Shown: one piece after another, positions 8,435 to 18,586 of the stretch | Layout: the number at the start of each line of letters is the position of its first letter | Position numbering within the stretch: position 1 is the stretch's first letter | Source: Pseudomonas sp. MYb60 | GTDB taxonomy: Bacteria > Pseudomonadota > Gammaproteobacteria > Pseudomonadales > Pseudomonadaceae | Assembly: GCF_002979555.1 (NCBI RefSeq) | Contig: NZ_PCOZ01000010.1 | Coordinates: 62,001 to 126,000, forward strand | Direction of reading: 5' to 3' | DNA length: 64,000 bases | Program-made: the position numbers and the translations under genes | Notes under the pieces: model-generated | The model's database searches: none | Told to the model about the DNA's origin: nothing | Seen by the model: the letters and a program-made list of their open reading frames with translations, nothing else

Positions 8435-8848
8435 TCAGTCAACAAACCCCGGCAACACCGGCACTGGCCGCTTGTCGGCATCAATGGCCACAAAGCTGAA
8501 CACACCCTGGATCGCCCTTTCGCGGCCATCGGCACTCATGCTCTCGACGAACACTTCCACTTCAACCTTGAGGCTGGTGTTACCCACCTTGATCACCCGG
8601 CCAATCAGCTCAACGATAGAGCCCGCGGGTATCGCGTGATTGAAGTCGATACGGTCGGTGGACACCGTCACCAGCGGCAACCGGCAAAACCGCGTGGCGG
8701 TGATGAACGACACCTCATCCATCCACGCCAAGGCAGTGCCGCCGAACAGGGTATTGTGGTGGTTAGTGGTCGGCGGGAACACCGCCTTGGTCACGTGGGT
8801 CACCGACAGGTCAGTGCGGCGCTGGATTTCTTCTAAGCGGGTGGTCAT
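8435..8848 (-). CDS. Acyl-CoA thioesterase (hot-dog fold)
   Basis: 137 residues from ATG 8848; the frame stays open upstream only to a TTG (8872) that would add eight atypical residues. Single hot-dog domain of the acyl-CoA thioester hydrolase/YciA type: the motif NTLFGGTALAWMDEVSFITATRF (residues about 30-52) holds the family's conserved Asn, GG and Asp, and DFNHAIPAGSIVELIG follows. Such enzymes hydrolyse acyl-CoAs in the cytoplasm; chain-length preference cannot be read from the sequence. It is probably a single-gene unit, downstream of the rplS terminator and upstream of a REP pair. Confidence 0.88.
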   Translation of the reverse strand: MTTRLEEIQRRTDLSVTHVTKAVFPPTTNHHNTLFGGTALAWMDEVSFITATRFCRLPLVTVSTDRIDFNHAIPAGSIVELIGRVIKVGNTSLKVEVEVFVESMSADGRERAIQGVFSFVAIDADKRPVPVLPGFVD

Positions 8849-8883
8849 GGATAAACACCGGAAAGTGGACAAATTTCAGGCAC

Positions 8884-8911
8884 AAAAAAGCAGCCCGTAG
8901 GCTGCTTTTTT
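8884..8911. terminator. Bidirectional intrinsic terminator after rplS
   Basis: AAAAAAGCAGCC and GGCTGCTTTTTT pair perfectly around CGTA, with T runs on both strands. It closes the rpsP-rimM-trmD-rplS operon 20 bases after the rplS stop. Confidence 0.93.
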
Positions 8912-8930
8912 CTGCATCGGGAAGCTGGAC

Positions 8931-9281
8931 TTAAGCCAGTTTTTCCTTGATGCGAGCTGCTTTACCGGACAGGTCACGCAGGTAGTACAGCTTGGCTTTA
9001 CGTACGTCACCGCGACGCTTGACGGCCATGCTGTCGATTTGCGGGCTGTAGGTCTGGAAAGTACGCTCTACGCCAACACCGTTGGAGATTTTACGAACAG
9101 TGAAAGCACTGTTCACACCACGGTTACGCTTGGCGATTACCACGCCTTCGAACGCTTGCAGACGCGAACGGTCGCCTTCCTTCACTTTCACCTGAACGAC
9201 AATGGTGTCGCCCGGGGCAAAGGTAGGGATCTCTTTGGTCATCTGCTCTGCTTCGAGTGCAAGGATGATTTTGTTAGTCAT
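8931..9281 (-). CDS. rplS: 50S ribosomal protein L19
   Basis: 116 residues, standard length. The sequence [21 protein letters not shown] near the start and [22 protein letters not shown] in the middle are the conserved L19 core; L19 sits at the 30S-50S interface. It is the last gene of the rpsP-rimM-trmD-rplS operon, 45 bases after trmD, with a strong intrinsic terminator after its stop. Confidence 0.99.
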
Positions 9282-9326
9282 GCTGTGCTCCTAAGGTAAG
9301 TCAATGGACCTACCATCGATACGTTG

Positions 9327-10079
9327 TTAACTATCGTCCCGCGCGAGGATGTATTCCTCGAGCAGCTTCTTCTCTTCTCCAGAAAGCGAGCGGCTTTCCA
9401 GAAGATCGGCGCGTCGTTCATAGGTCCGACCAAGGGACTGCTGTAAACGCCAACGCCGGATGTGTGCGTGATTGCCACTTAGCAATACGTCGGGAACACG
9501 CTGATCCGCATACACCTCCGGTCGGGTGTAGTGCGGGCAATCCAGCAAACCATCCGTGAAGGAATCTTCCTCCGCGGAGTCCGCATGCCCTAAAGCTCCA
9601 GGCAGCAGTCGTGTAACCGCATCTATCAGGACCATCGCCGGCAGCTCGCCGCCAGACAGGACATAGTCCCCAATCGACCACTCTTCATCGACATGAGCTT
9701 CAATAAAACGCTCGTCAATGCCTTCATAGCGACCGGCAATCAGGATCAATGCTTCCTCATTCGCCATGTCGCGAACCGCAGCCTGTTTCAGCTGACGGCC
9801 TTGAGGGGACAGGTAAATTACCTTCGCCTTCTCCCCGGCTGCTGCCTTGGCCTGAACCAATGCATCTTCCAGGGGCTTGATCTTCATCACCATGCCAGGG
9901 CCACCGCCAAATGGGCGATCGTCCACAGTGTGATGTCGATCCGTCGTGTAGTCTCGCGGGTTCCAACAGGTGAGCTGCAACAGCCCCTGTTTCACCGCCC
10001 GACTGGTGATGCCGTACTCGCTGATGGCGGAGAACATCTCGGGAAACAAACTGATCACTTCAATGCGCAAATTAGCCAC
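9327..10079 (-). CDS. trmD: tRNA (guanine-37-N1)-methyltransferase
   Basis: 250 residues from GTG 10079; the frame is open further upstream but that part overlaps rimM in another frame and does not resemble TrmD. TrmD methylates G37 of tRNAs reading CNN codons and prevents +1 frameshifting. Visible signatures: DDRPFGGGPGMVMKIKPLE (residues about 53-71), IAGRYEGIDERFIE and DYVLSGGELPAMVLID (SAM-binding trefoil-knot region). The GTG lies two bases after the rimM stop, so the two are coupled. Confidence 0.97.
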   Translation of the reverse strand: MANLRIEVISLFPEMFSAISEYGITSRAVKQGLLQLTCWNPRDYTTDRHHTVDDRPFGGGPGMVMKIKPLEDALVQAKAAAGEKAKVIYLSPQGRQLKQAAVRDMANEEALILIAGRYEGIDERFIEAHVDEEWSIGDYVLSGGELPAMVLIDAVTRLLPGALGHADSAEEDSFTDGLLDCPHYTRPEVYADQRVPDVLLSGNHAHIRRWRLQQSLGRTYERRADLLESRSLSGEEKKLLEEYILARDDS

Positions 10080-10081
10080 GC

Positions 10082-10618
10082 TTAGAAGTCCGCATCCCAT
10101 TCCACCTTCATCTCGCCCGCTGCCAGGTCGACGGCCAACACGCATTGCCCGGTATAGGGCAGCAAGCGTTCGCGATCATCCAGGCTGCCAGCGCAAGGCT
10201 TGACCACCATTACATCATTGGCGCCGGTTTCCAGAAGATGATCGATTTTCCCGAGCAGTTGCCCGAGTTGATCAATAACCTTCAGACCTTCCAGCTGGTA
10301 CCAGTAGTACTCGCCGTCGGTCAATTCAGGGAACAGGTTGCGCGGCACGCAGATCTCATAACCGGCCAGAAGACGAGCTTCTTCACGATCATCAAGACCC
10401 TTGAGCTTTGCGACCAGGAACTTATCGCTCCCGCGTCCACTGACCAGCTCGACCTGTTTCACACTCCCTTCGCGCTTGAGCGTCCAGGTTTTGTACTGCA
10501 ACAGGTTTTCAGTCGGATCAGTAAAGGAATACACCTTCACTTCGCCGCGAACGCCATGAACAGAGTAAATCTTGCCGATAACGATCAAATCATCAGCAAC
10601 AGCTGGCGTCGCGTTCAT
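10082..10618 (-). CDS. rimM: Ribosome maturation factor RimM
   Basis: 178 residues. RimM binds S19 and assists maturation of the 30S head. The N-terminal RimM domain (VIGKIYSVHGVRGEVKVYSFTDP, about residues 12-34) and the C-terminal PRC-barrel (YYWYQLEGLKVIDQ, LLETGANDVMVVKP) are clear. It sits five bases after rpsP and two bases before trmD, the standard operon order. Confidence 0.97.
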   Translation of the reverse strand: MNATPAVADDLIVIGKIYSVHGVRGEVKVYSFTDPTENLLQYKTWTLKREGSVKQVELVSGRGSDKFLVAKLKGLDDREEARLLAGYEICVPRNLFPELTDGEYYWYQLEGLKVIDQLGQLLGKIDHLLETGANDVMVVKPCAGSLDDRERLLPYTGQCVLAVDLAAGEMKVEWDADF

Positions 10619-10623
10619 ATTGC

Positions 10624-10875
10624 TCAGGCTGCGGCCTTAGCCGAGTCTTTCAACAGCTTGGCAACGCGCTCGGATGGCTGTGCGCCAACGCTCAGCCAGT
10701 AGGCTACGCGCTCTTGGTTCACGGACAGACGAACTTCTTGACCACGAGCGATCGGGTTGAAGAAGCCAACTTGTTCCTTGTGAGAGCCGTCACGTGGGTT
10801 GCGGCTGTCAGTTACGGTCAAGTGGTAAAACGGGCGCTTTTTGGAGCCGCCAAGGGCAAGACGGATTGTTAGCAT
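10624..10875 (-). CDS. rpsP: 30S ribosomal protein S16
   Basis: 83 residues. The opening MLTIRLALGGSKKRPFYHLTV and DSRNPRDGSHKEQVGFFNP are diagnostic of S16. First gene of the four-gene operon; its ATG has AGGAACG upstream and a clear sigma-70-type promoter at 10948-10975. A small hairpin (CGGGCA/TGCCCG, 10921-10936) lies in the leader and could take part in regulation. Confidence 0.98.
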   Translation of the reverse strand: MLTIRLALGGSKKRPFYHLTVTDSRNPRDGSHKEQVGFFNPIARGQEVRLSVNQERVAYWLSVGAQPSERVAKLLKDSAKAAA

Positions 10876-10947
10876 GTGAACATCGTTCCTGTAGTCGGTG
10901 CTGCAAATCTAAATGCACAGCGGGCATAGGTGCCCGAAAGGCCGCAT

Positions 10948-10975
10948 ATTCTAAGGAATATCCGGACTTTTGCAA
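10948..10975 (-). promoter_or_regulatory. Sigma-70-type promoter of the rpsP operon
   Basis: On the minus strand TTGCAA, a 16-base spacer, then TAGAAT. The -10 is five of six matches to consensus. It sits about 75 bases upstream of the rpsP start, leaving a leader with one hairpin. Confidence 0.7.
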
Positions 10976-11050
10976 ATGTCTTTTTCTGGCGCCTATCGGC
11001 GTGCCATTCAGATCTGCTATAGAGCCGTCGGTCAAAACGGCAAGTCAGCT

Positions 11051-11118
11051 CCCGCTAACCGCGGGTTTGCTGGAGATCCCACATCCCTGTGGGTCGGAGC
11101 AAAAGCAGGCTTTTGCTC
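11051..11118. other. Cluster of three inverted repeats downstream of ffh
   Basis: Three hairpins in 68 bases: CCCGC/GCGGG (11051-11065), CCCACA-TCCC-TGTGGG (11078-11093) and GAGCAAAAGC-AG-GCTTTTGCTC (11097-11118, ten perfect pairs). The last lies eight bases after the ffh stop and may terminate ffh, although no T run follows. The arrangement may be a decayed REP-like element. Confidence 0.5.
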
Positions 11119-11125
11119 GAATTCT

Positions 11126-12502
<1,377 letters not shown>

Positions 12503-12736
12503 GCGCGATCCTTTCAGGCCCTATTCATCTATATGCAATGGTAGACCGAGGTAATGGCAGCCCAGGCTGTGGTAAATCGCTATTAAAAACAGCGCTCGGC
12601 GAGCCTGCGGCCTGGGCAGGTCGCGGATTATAGCGAAGACTGTCGCCATGCACACCCGCTGTCTGGCCTGAGAGTCTTTCGTGTTACGCGGGGGTATGCC
12701 AAACTCAGCGGCTTTCGGGCTTGCCTAACAGGATTT

Positions 12737-13549
12737 ATGCTCCCTTTGTCACCCAGTTTGCTACCCAGCCTCGCCGCCGCCCTTCTGTATGCCGCTGCGA
12801 CTCTCTATCAGGGCACTCGTCTGGCCCAAGGCACCAAGGCGGACAAACGCCTGCTGGTCGGCCTTGGCGTCCTTGCCCTGCTGGCTCATGCTGCCAGCCT
12901 GTTCACCCATTTGATGACCCCCATCGGCCTGGGCCTGGATTTTTTCAGCGCCGCCAGCCTGATTGCGGCCGCGGTGATCGCGCTGACCCTGATGGCCTGC
13001 TACCGGATTCCGGTCGAGAACCTGCTGGTGCTGTTGTTCCCGCTGGGAATGCTGACGGTCGTGCTCGCGCAATTTGCGCCCACGGGTACCGTACAAGTCA
13101 TTGATGAAGAGCCCGGCATTCTTGCCCACATCCTGTTGTCGATCCTGGCCTACGGCATGTTCACCATCGCAGTGTTCCAGTCCCTACTGCTGCTATTGCA
13201 AGACCATCAGCTCAAGCACAAGCATCCCTCCGGGCTGATCAAGAACTTCCCGCCCCTGCAAACCATGGAAAGCCTGCTGTTCGGCTTCCTCTGGGCCGGC
13301 TGGACGCTGCTCTCGCTGTCGCTGATCTCGGGCTGGCTGTTCGTCGAAAACCTGTTTGCCCAGCACCTGGTGCACAAGACCTTGCTGGCGTGCCTGGCCT
13401 GGGTGGTGTTCAGCGTGTTGCTGTGGGGCCGCAACCGCCTCGGCTGGCGCGGGCACAAGGCAATACGCTGGACCCTCGCCGGGTTCTGCCTGCTGATGCT
13501 GGCCTATTTCGGCAGCAAGCTGGTTCGCGAATACATCCTGCACATCTGA
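12737..13549 (+). CDS. CcsA/ResC-like cytochrome c assembly-family membrane protein (YpjD type)
   Basis: 270 residues with about eight predicted transmembrane helices (for example residues 6-22, 36-55, 64-88 and the last segment before YILHI). It belongs to the cytochrome c assembly (CcsA) family; the conserved tryptophan-containing region is FLWAGWTLLSLSLISGW. E. coli has the same neighbour arrangement (ypjD, yfjD beside ffh), so this is the ypjD-type member, whose true role is not established and may not be cytochrome c maturation. It is followed after 12 bases by the CNNM/CorC-type gene, probably as one operon. Confidence 0.85.
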   Translation: MLPLSPSLLPSLAAALLYAAATLYQGTRLAQGTKADKRLLVGLGVLALLAHAASLFTHLMTPIGLGLDFFSAASLIAAAVIALTLMACYRIPVENLLVLLFPLGMLTVVLAQFAPTGTVQVIDEEPGILAHILLSILAYGMFTIAVFQSLLLLLQDHQLKHKHPSGLIKNFPPLQTMESLLFGFLWAGWTLLSLSLISGWLFVENLFAQHLVHKTLLACLAWVVFSVLLWGRNRLGWRGHKAIRWTLAGFCLLMLAYFGSKLVREYILHI

Positions 13550-13561
13550 CGAGCGGCGATC

Positions 13562-14800
13562 ATGGACAACCTGCCCCTGGAGCCGATGCTCGCTGTAGTC
13601 TTCCTGCTGGTCCTGTGGGCCGGACTGTTTACCGCCATCGAAGCTGCCCAACAACACCTGCTGGCCCTGCGCCCCGGCACGCGCCAGGGCGACAAAGCGG
13701 CAGCACGCCTCAATTTTCCACGCCACAGCCTGATCCTGTGCAACAGCCTGTGCCGCGCCGCCGTGGTGATCCTGTGCACGTTGCTGGCGATCTATGCCTG
13801 GGCAGAGAACGGTCCCTGGCTCGGTTGGCTGATCTCCTGCGCCATCCTGCTGACCCTCGCCGATTATTTGCCTCGCGCCCTCGCCGTCCGCTATCCGCAA
13901 GCGGTGCTGGGCTTTGGCAATACGTTGCTGGGCGTGCCGCTGAAAATCCTCTACCCCCTGGCCTGGCTGCTCAATGGCATCAGCCTGCTGTTGTTGCGCC
14001 CGTTTGCACGCAAGTCCGGCATCGTCAAGAAAAGCGACGAACCGCTGCCCGACCATGACGACGAGCCAGAGCCCGAAGCCGACGAAAGCCGCACCCCCGG
14101 CATGCCCGGCATCCACGCCCTGGACAACATTACCGTCAATGACATCCTGGTGCCCCGCAGCGAAGTGGATGGCATCAACCTGGATGACCCCATCGAAGCG
14201 ATCATCGAGCAACTGCGCACCTCCCAACGCACGCGCCTGCCGGTGTTCCACAGCGACATCAACCAGGTCCAGGCCGTTCTCAACACCCGCCAGATCCAGC
14301 ACCTGCTGCCCGATGCCAGCCTGACCAAAGACACGTTGCTCGCCGCCTGCCACGAACCCTATTTCGTCCCGGAAAGCACTCCACTGCAGCTGCAACTGCT
14401 GAACTTCCACAAGCAGCAGCGGCGCCTGGGCATGGTGGTGGATGAGTACGGCGAGGTGCTCGGGATCGTGACCCTAGAAGACATCCTCGAAGAAATCGTC
14501 GGAGAGTTCGAAAGCGAGCAGAGCGCGGACAACCCGCACATCGAAGCCCAGCCGGACGGCCGCTACATCATCGACGGCGCCGCTTCGATCCGCGAGCTGA
14601 ACAAGAGCCTGAACTGGCACCTGCCCAGCGACGGCCCCAAGACCCTCAACGGCCTGGTGACCGAAGCACTGGAAACCATCCCGGATTGCGCGGTGTGCCT
14701 GAAAATCGGGCGCTACCGCCTGGAAATCCTCGAGACCGAGGACAACCGGGTGAGCAAGGTGCTGATCTGGCACACCAGCAGAACGCCCGTCACCCTATAA
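13562..14800 (+). CDS. CNNM/CorC family (HlyC/CorC, YfjD-type) membrane protein
   Basis: 412 residues. N-terminal DUF21/CNNM membrane domain (about residues 10-150), then a CBS-domain pair (from NDILVPRSEVDGINLDD near 192 to LGIVTLEDILEEIVGEF near 315) and a C-terminal CorC_HlyC domain (residues 330-408). The family is linked to magnesium/cobalt efflux or resistance, with the CBS pair sensing adenine nucleotide or Mg. Orthologous in context to E. coli yfjD (also called corB). It lies 12 bases downstream of the YpjD-like gene. Confidence 0.88.
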   Translation: MDNLPLEPMLAVVFLLVLWAGLFTAIEAAQQHLLALRPGTRQGDKAAARLNFPRHSLILCNSLCRAAVVILCTLLAIYAWAENGPWLGWLISCAILLTLADYLPRALAVRYPQAVLGFGNTLLGVPLKILYPLAWLLNGISLLLLRPFARKSGIVKKSDEPLPDHDDEPEPEADESRTPGMPGIHALDNITVNDILVPRSEVDGINLDDPIEAIIEQLRTSQRTRLPVFHSDINQVQAVLNTRQIQHLLPDASLTKDTLLAACHEPYFVPESTPLQLQLLNFHKQQRRLGMVVDEYGEVLGIVTLEDILEEIVGEFESEQSADNPHIEAQPDGRYIIDGAASIRELNKSLNWHLPSDGPKTLNGLVTEALETIPDCAVCLKIGRYRLEILETEDNRVSKVLIWHTSRTPVTL

Positions 14801-14848
14801 GCAACTGGCGAAAAACATTCTCCATGTGGCAGCGGCGTGTCAGCACAC

Positions 14849-14878
14849 TTGTTGTATGTCCAAACCCCTTCCTATAAT
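14849..14878 (+). promoter_or_regulatory. Sigma-70-type promoter upstream of the MFS gene
   Basis: TTGTTG, 18-base spacer, TATAAT (perfect -10). It lies 188 bases before the MFS start, so the transcript would carry a long leader of about 180 bases (14885-15065); I see no clear riboswitch or leader peptide in it. The leader is GC-rich and contains several short self-complementary stretches. Confidence 0.6.
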
Positions 14879-15065
14879 CCCTGCGGCTTACCAGAGCCCC
14901 GCCCGTTCGCGTGCTACCCGCACAGACAGCGTCCAGGCACCGCTTCACCGTGTCTGACCGGTGTTCGCTCCCATCCCGAGCGGCCCCGCGCACAACCCTG
15001 ATCCATGGGTGTTCGACCAATAATAATCCGCGTCCAAACGCGCAACGACTGCCAGGGATACCCTC

Positions 15066-16379
15066 ATGAGCACCACCTATAACGAGGCCGCCCCCGCCGC
15101 CGCCCCGACCAACTCGACCGCCCGGGTTGCCACCGCGAGCATCGTCGGCACCGCCATCGAGTTCTACGACTTCTACATCTATGCCACCGCCGCTGCACTG
15201 GTGATTGGCCCGGTGTTCTTCCCACAGACCTCCGGCACCGCGCAAATGCTGGCATCGTTCCTGACCTTCGGTATCGCCTTTATTGCGCGCCCGCTGGGCT
15301 CCGCGCTGTTTGGCCACTTTGGTGACCGCATCGGGCGCAAATCCACTTTGGTCGCCTCGCTGCTGCTGATGGGGGTGTGCACCACCTTGATCGGCTTGCT
15401 GCCCGGCTACGACAGCATTGGGGCCTGGGCGCCGATCCTCTTGTGTGTACTGCGCTTCGGCCAGGGCCTGGGCCTCGGCGGGGAATGGGGCGGTGCTGCG
15501 CTGCTGGCCACCGAGAACGCGCCAAAAGGCAAACGCGGCTGGTTCGGCATGTTCCCTCAACTGGGCCCGTCGATTGGCTTCCTGGCCGCCAACGGCCTGT
15601 TCCTGATCCTGGCCATGAGCCTGAGCGACGAGCAGTTCCGCAGCTGGGGCTGGCGCATTCCGTTCATCCTCAGCGCCGCGCTGGTGATGGTGGGCTTGTA
15701 TGCGCGATTGAAGCTGCATGAAACCCCGGTGTTTGCCAATGCGGTCGCCAAGGAAGCCCCGGTCAAGGTGCCGTTGGTGGAGCTGTTCAGCCAGCATTGG
15801 CTGCCGGTGCTGCTGGGCGCCGCATCGATGGTGGTGTGCTACGCGCTGTTCTACATCACCACCGCGTTTTCCCTGAGCTACGGCGTGTCGACCCTGGGTT
15901 ACACCCGCGAGACCTTCCTGGCCCTGCTGTGCTTTGCCGTGCTGTTCATGGGCCTGGCCACGCCTCTGGCGGCCTTGGCCAGTGATCGCTACGGGCGCAA
16001 GCCGGTGCTGATCGTCGGCGCCATCCTGGCGATCCTGTCGGGTTTTACCATGGAGCCGCTGCTGACCCACGGGTCGACCTGGGCCGTGGCGCTGTTCCTG
16101 GCGCTGGAGCTGTTCTTGATGGGCGTGACCTTCGCGCCGATGGGCGCCATGCTGCCGGAATTGTTCCCGACCCGCGTGCGTTATACCGGTGCTTCGGCGG
16201 CGTATAACCTGGGTGGGATCGTCGGCGCTTCGGCAGCACCGTTCTTCGCGACCAAACTGGTGGCGATGGGTGGGCTGAGTTATGTCGGCGGGTATGTGTC
16301 GGCGGCAGCGTTGCTCAGCTTGATTGCTGTGCTGTGCCTGAAAGAGACGCGTAACAATGATTTGAATCGCGTCGACTAA
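15066..16379 (+). CDS. MFS transporter, metabolite:H+ symporter (MHS) type
   Basis: 437 residues, 12 predicted transmembrane helices. The start of helix 1 (GTAIEFYDFYIYATAAALV) and the loop 2-3 motif FGHFGDRIGRKST place it in the MHS group with KgtP, ProP and ShiA. The second copy of the loop motif is SDRYGRKP near residue 303. Substrates of this group are carboxylates, shikimate or compatible solutes; sequence alone does not decide. It stands alone between its promoter and a REP pair. Confidence 0.87.
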   Translation: MSTTYNEAAPAAAPTNSTARVATASIVGTAIEFYDFYIYATAAALVIGPVFFPQTSGTAQMLASFLTFGIAFIARPLGSALFGHFGDRIGRKSTLVASLLLMGVCTTLIGLLPGYDSIGAWAPILLCVLRFGQGLGLGGEWGGAALLATENAPKGKRGWFGMFPQLGPSIGFLAANGLFLILAMSLSDEQFRSWGWRIPFILSAALVMVGLYARLKLHETPVFANAVAKEAPVKVPLVELFSQHWLPVLLGAASMVVCYALFYITTAFSLSYGVSTLGYTRETFLALLCFAVLFMGLATPLAALASDRYGRKPVLIVGAILAILSGFTMEPLLTHGSTWAVALFLALELFLMGVTFAPMGAMLPELFPTRVRYTGASAAYNLGGIVGASAAPFFATKLVAMGGLSYVGGYVSAAALLSLIAVLCLKETRNNDLNRVD

Positions 16380-16391
16380 GAGATCGAATCA

Positions 16392-16481
16392 CCTGTAGGA
16401 GCGGGCTTGCTCGCGAAAAAAGGTACATCCGACGCCGCAATGCGCCTGGAATACCTTCGCGAGCTAGCTCGCTCCTACAGG
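16392..16481. repeat. REPIN, GTAGGAGCGGGCTTGCTCGCGA type
   Basis: CCTGTAGGAGCGGGCTTGC... and its inverted copy ...GCTAGCTCGCTCCTACAGG face each other around 40 bases of unrelated sequence. It separates the convergent MFS and purT genes and probably folds into a long hairpin. Confidence 0.87.
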
Positions 16482-16488
16482 GTTTGCC

Positions 16489-17670
16489 TTACAGCTCTAC
16501 GACAACGGCCTTCGACGCACGGGTAGCCTTGGCCCGCGCCGCTTCAATCGACTCATCCCGCGCCAACGCCACGCCCATCCGACGCTGACCATTCACTTCT
16601 GGCTTGCCAAACAGGCGCAACGCCGTGTCCGGTTCGCTCAAGGCGGCACCGAGGTTGGCAAACGCCGTCTGGGTCGACTGCCCTTCCACCAGAATCACCG
16701 CCGAAGCCGAAGGCCCGAACTGACGGATCAACGGGATCGGCAGGCCGAGAATCGCACGAGCGTGCAGGGCAAACTGCGACAGGTCCTGGGAAATCAGGGT
16801 CACCAAGCCGGTGTCATGCGGGCGCGGCGAGACTTCGCTGAACCACACCTGATCACCCTTGATGAACAATTCCACGCCAAACAGGCCGCGACCACCCAGG
16901 GCCTCGGTCACCGCCTTGGCTACGCGCTCGGATTCCGCCAGGGCAACCGGGCTCATGGCCTGTGGCTGCCAGGATTCCTGGTAGTCGCCCTTTTCCTGAC
17001 GGTGACCGACCGGCGCACAGAACGTGGTGCCACCGACGTGGCGCACGGTCAGCAGGGTGATTTCGTAGTCGAAGTCGATAAAGCCTTCGATGATCACCCG
17101 GCCTTTGCCGGCACGCCCGCCTTCCTGAGCGTAGTCCCAGGCCTTCTGTACATCGTCAGCGCTGCGCAGCAGGCTCTGGCCCTTGCCCGACGAACTCATC
17201 ACCGGCTTGACCACGCACGGGAAGCCCAGGTCCTGGACGGCCTTGCTGTAGTCTTCAAAGGTATCGGCGAAATGGTACGGCGAGGTCGGCAGGTCCAGCT
17301 CTTCGGCGGCCAGGCGGCGAATGCCTTCGCGGTTCATGGTCAGCGAAGTGGCGCGCGCGGTCGGGATCACAGTGAAGCCTTCGGCTTCCAGTTCAACCAG
17401 GGTGGCGGTGGCGATGGCTTCGATTTCCGGCACGATGAAGTGCGGTTTCTCGGCCTCGATCACTGCACGCAGGGCCGCGCCATCGAGCATGTTGATCACG
17501 TGGCTACGGTGCGCAACCTGCATGGCAGGGGCGTTGGCGTAGCGATCCACGGCAATCACTTCAACGCCCAGGCGTTGCAGTTCGATTACCACTTCCTTGC
17601 CCAGCTCACCGCAGCCACACAGCAAAACGCGGGTCGCGGTTGGCGACAATGGAGTTCCGATTCGGGTCAT
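16489..17670 (-). CDS. purT: Formate-dependent phosphoribosylglycinamide formyltransferase
   Basis: 393 residues. PurT makes FGAR from GAR, formate and ATP, the folate-independent step 3 of purine synthesis. Pre-ATP-grasp domain with VLLCGCGELGKEVVIELQRLG (residues 15-35), ATP-grasp core with CVVKPVMSSSGKGQSLL and GVELFIKGDQVWFSEVSPRPHDTG (metal/ATP site). Start ATG at 17670. Another purine gene, purL, is at 29.7 kb and guaBA at 56-59 kb, but they are not linked in operons. A palindrome at 17714-17732 lies 44 bases upstream and may be an operator. Confidence 0.97.
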   Translation of the reverse strand: MTRIGTPLSPTATRVLLCGCGELGKEVVIELQRLGVEVIAVDRYANAPAMQVAHRSHVINMLDGAALRAVIEAEKPHFIVPEIEAIATATLVELEAEGFTVIPTARATSLTMNREGIRRLAAEELDLPTSPYHFADTFEDYSKAVQDLGFPCVVKPVMSSSGKGQSLLRSADDVQKAWDYAQEGGRAGKGRVIIEGFIDFDYEITLLTVRHVGGTTFCAPVGHRQEKGDYQESWQPQAMSPVALAESERVAKAVTEALGGRGLFGVELFIKGDQVWFSEVSPRPHDTGLVTLISQDLSQFALHARAILGLPIPLIRQFGPSASAVILVEGQSTQTAFANLGAALSEPDTALRLFGKPEVNGQRRMGVALARDESIEAARAKATRASKAVVVEL

Positions 17671-17713
17671 CTCAGGTCCTCAGGGGAGCGGATCGTTGGG
17701 AGAAAGGCCGGCA

Positions 17714-17732
17714 TTTTACATGAACTGTAAAA
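17714..17732. promoter_or_regulatory. Palindrome upstream of purT
   Basis: TTTTACA-TGAAC-TGTAAAA, seven perfect pairs around five bases, in the short gap between the VUT gene stop and purT. It could be an operator for purT or a weak terminator for the VUT gene; there is no GC-rich stem, so operator is more likely. Confidence 0.35.
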
Positions 17733-17739
17733 ATTGGCC

Positions 17740-18207
17740 TTAGTTGGCGACGGCGCGCCGGCGGATACGCCAGGCCATGATCAGCCACACAGCGGTGACC
17801 CCGGCAAATTTCGAGGCCAGTGCAGTCCCTACCACCGCCGGCGTCAGCGCGCCGATCAGGCCGAAAAAGATAAACGTATCGAGGGGAATGCTCAGCGCCG
17901 AACTTATCCACAGGCGATCGTGGAGCGGGCGCTTGGTGATGCTGAACACCAGCCAGTCGATGCACTCGGACACCGCGAACGCGGTGGCGCTGGCCAGGGC
18001 GATGGACGGGTCGGAGGTGATATACGACAGCACCAGCGCAGCCAGCATGGCAACGATCGCGCCGTGGCCGAAACGGGTTTGCACCATGTCGCGCAGAATG
18101 AAGACCAGGCCACCCCAGGCGGACCAGATGACATCCAAGTGCGGGGCGGTGGAAAAGGCGAAGTTGATCAGCACGACGCTGCTGATATAGGCGATCAGGA
18201 AGAGCAT
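17740..18207 (-). CDS. VUT family (queuosine-precursor transporter-like) membrane protein
   Basis: 155 residues from ATG 18207; a TTG at 18228 would add seven residues. Five or six hydrophobic segments fill the protein. It fits the Vut_1 family (PF02592), whose studied member YhhQ imports queuosine precursors preQ0/preQ1. The stretch SATAFAVSECIDWLVFSITKR contains the family's acidic and aromatic residues within a helix (about residues 78-98). A vitamin-like or queuosine-precursor import role is inference. No preQ1 riboswitch is recognisable in the short upstream region, which holds a REP pair. Confidence 0.78.
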   Translation of the reverse strand: MLFLIAYISSVVLINFAFSTAPHLDVIWSAWGGLVFILRDMVQTRFGHGAIVAMLAALVLSYITSDPSIALASATAFAVSECIDWLVFSITKRPLHDRLWISSALSIPLDTFIFFGLIGALTPAVVGTALASKFAGVTAVWLIMAWRIRRRAVAN

Positions 18208-18275
18208 GGGGAGCGGACCTGTGAACAAGGGGCACAGGGTACTTCACATTTGGAAATATGTCGTCTGGGATGGCC

Positions 18276-18363
18276 CTATCGGGGGCAAGCCCCCTCCCAC
18301 AGGTAACCGCGTTTAATCTGTAGGAATGCGGTCAAAATGTGGGAGGGGGCTTGCCCCCGATAG
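18276..18363. repeat. REPIN, GGAGGGGGCTTGCCCCCGAT type
   Basis: CTATCGGGGGCAAGCCCCC and its inverted copy GGGGGCTTGCCCCCGATAG flank about 35 bases. It lies between the DUF1289 and VUT genes. Same class as the elements at 35355, 41353 and 59911. Confidence 0.88.
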
Positions 18364-18370
18364 CGGCGGT

Positions 18371-18586
18371 TCAGGCACCGGATTTGCCGGGCACCATCCA
18401 CACCAACCCACTCGCTTTCGCCCGCTCATGGCACAACCCCAGCACCACCCGGCGCTCGGCATTGTCCATGCGCCCCCAGCGCGTGATCTCATCCACCGTG
18501 CGCTGGCAACCGGTACAGATATCGTCATCGTCCAACGCGCAAATACTCACGCACGGCGAGGCAACGGGGCGCTCGACCGGGTTCAT
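18371..18586 (-). CDS. DUF1289 domain protein
   Basis: 71 residues. The DUF1289 core PCVSICALDDDDICTGCQRT (about residues 11-30) has the family's cysteine pattern Cys12, Cys16, Cys24, Cys27, a likely metal or Fe-S site, followed by the typical EITRWGRM. Function unknown; DUF1289 genes often sit beside thioredoxin, thioesterase or carbonic-anhydrase genes. It overlaps the end of the gamma carbonic anhydrase gene by four bases (ATGA-type coupling), so the two are translated together. Confidence 0.9.
   Translation of the reverse strand: MNPVERPVASPCVSICALDDDDICTGCQRTVDEITRWGRMDNAERRVVLGLCHERAKASGLVWMVPGKSGA

Noticed and set aside
18229..18310. preQ1 riboswitch upstream of the VUT transporter gene
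   Set aside because: The upstream region is short and mostly REP sequence; no preQ1 class I, II or III consensus could be recognised.
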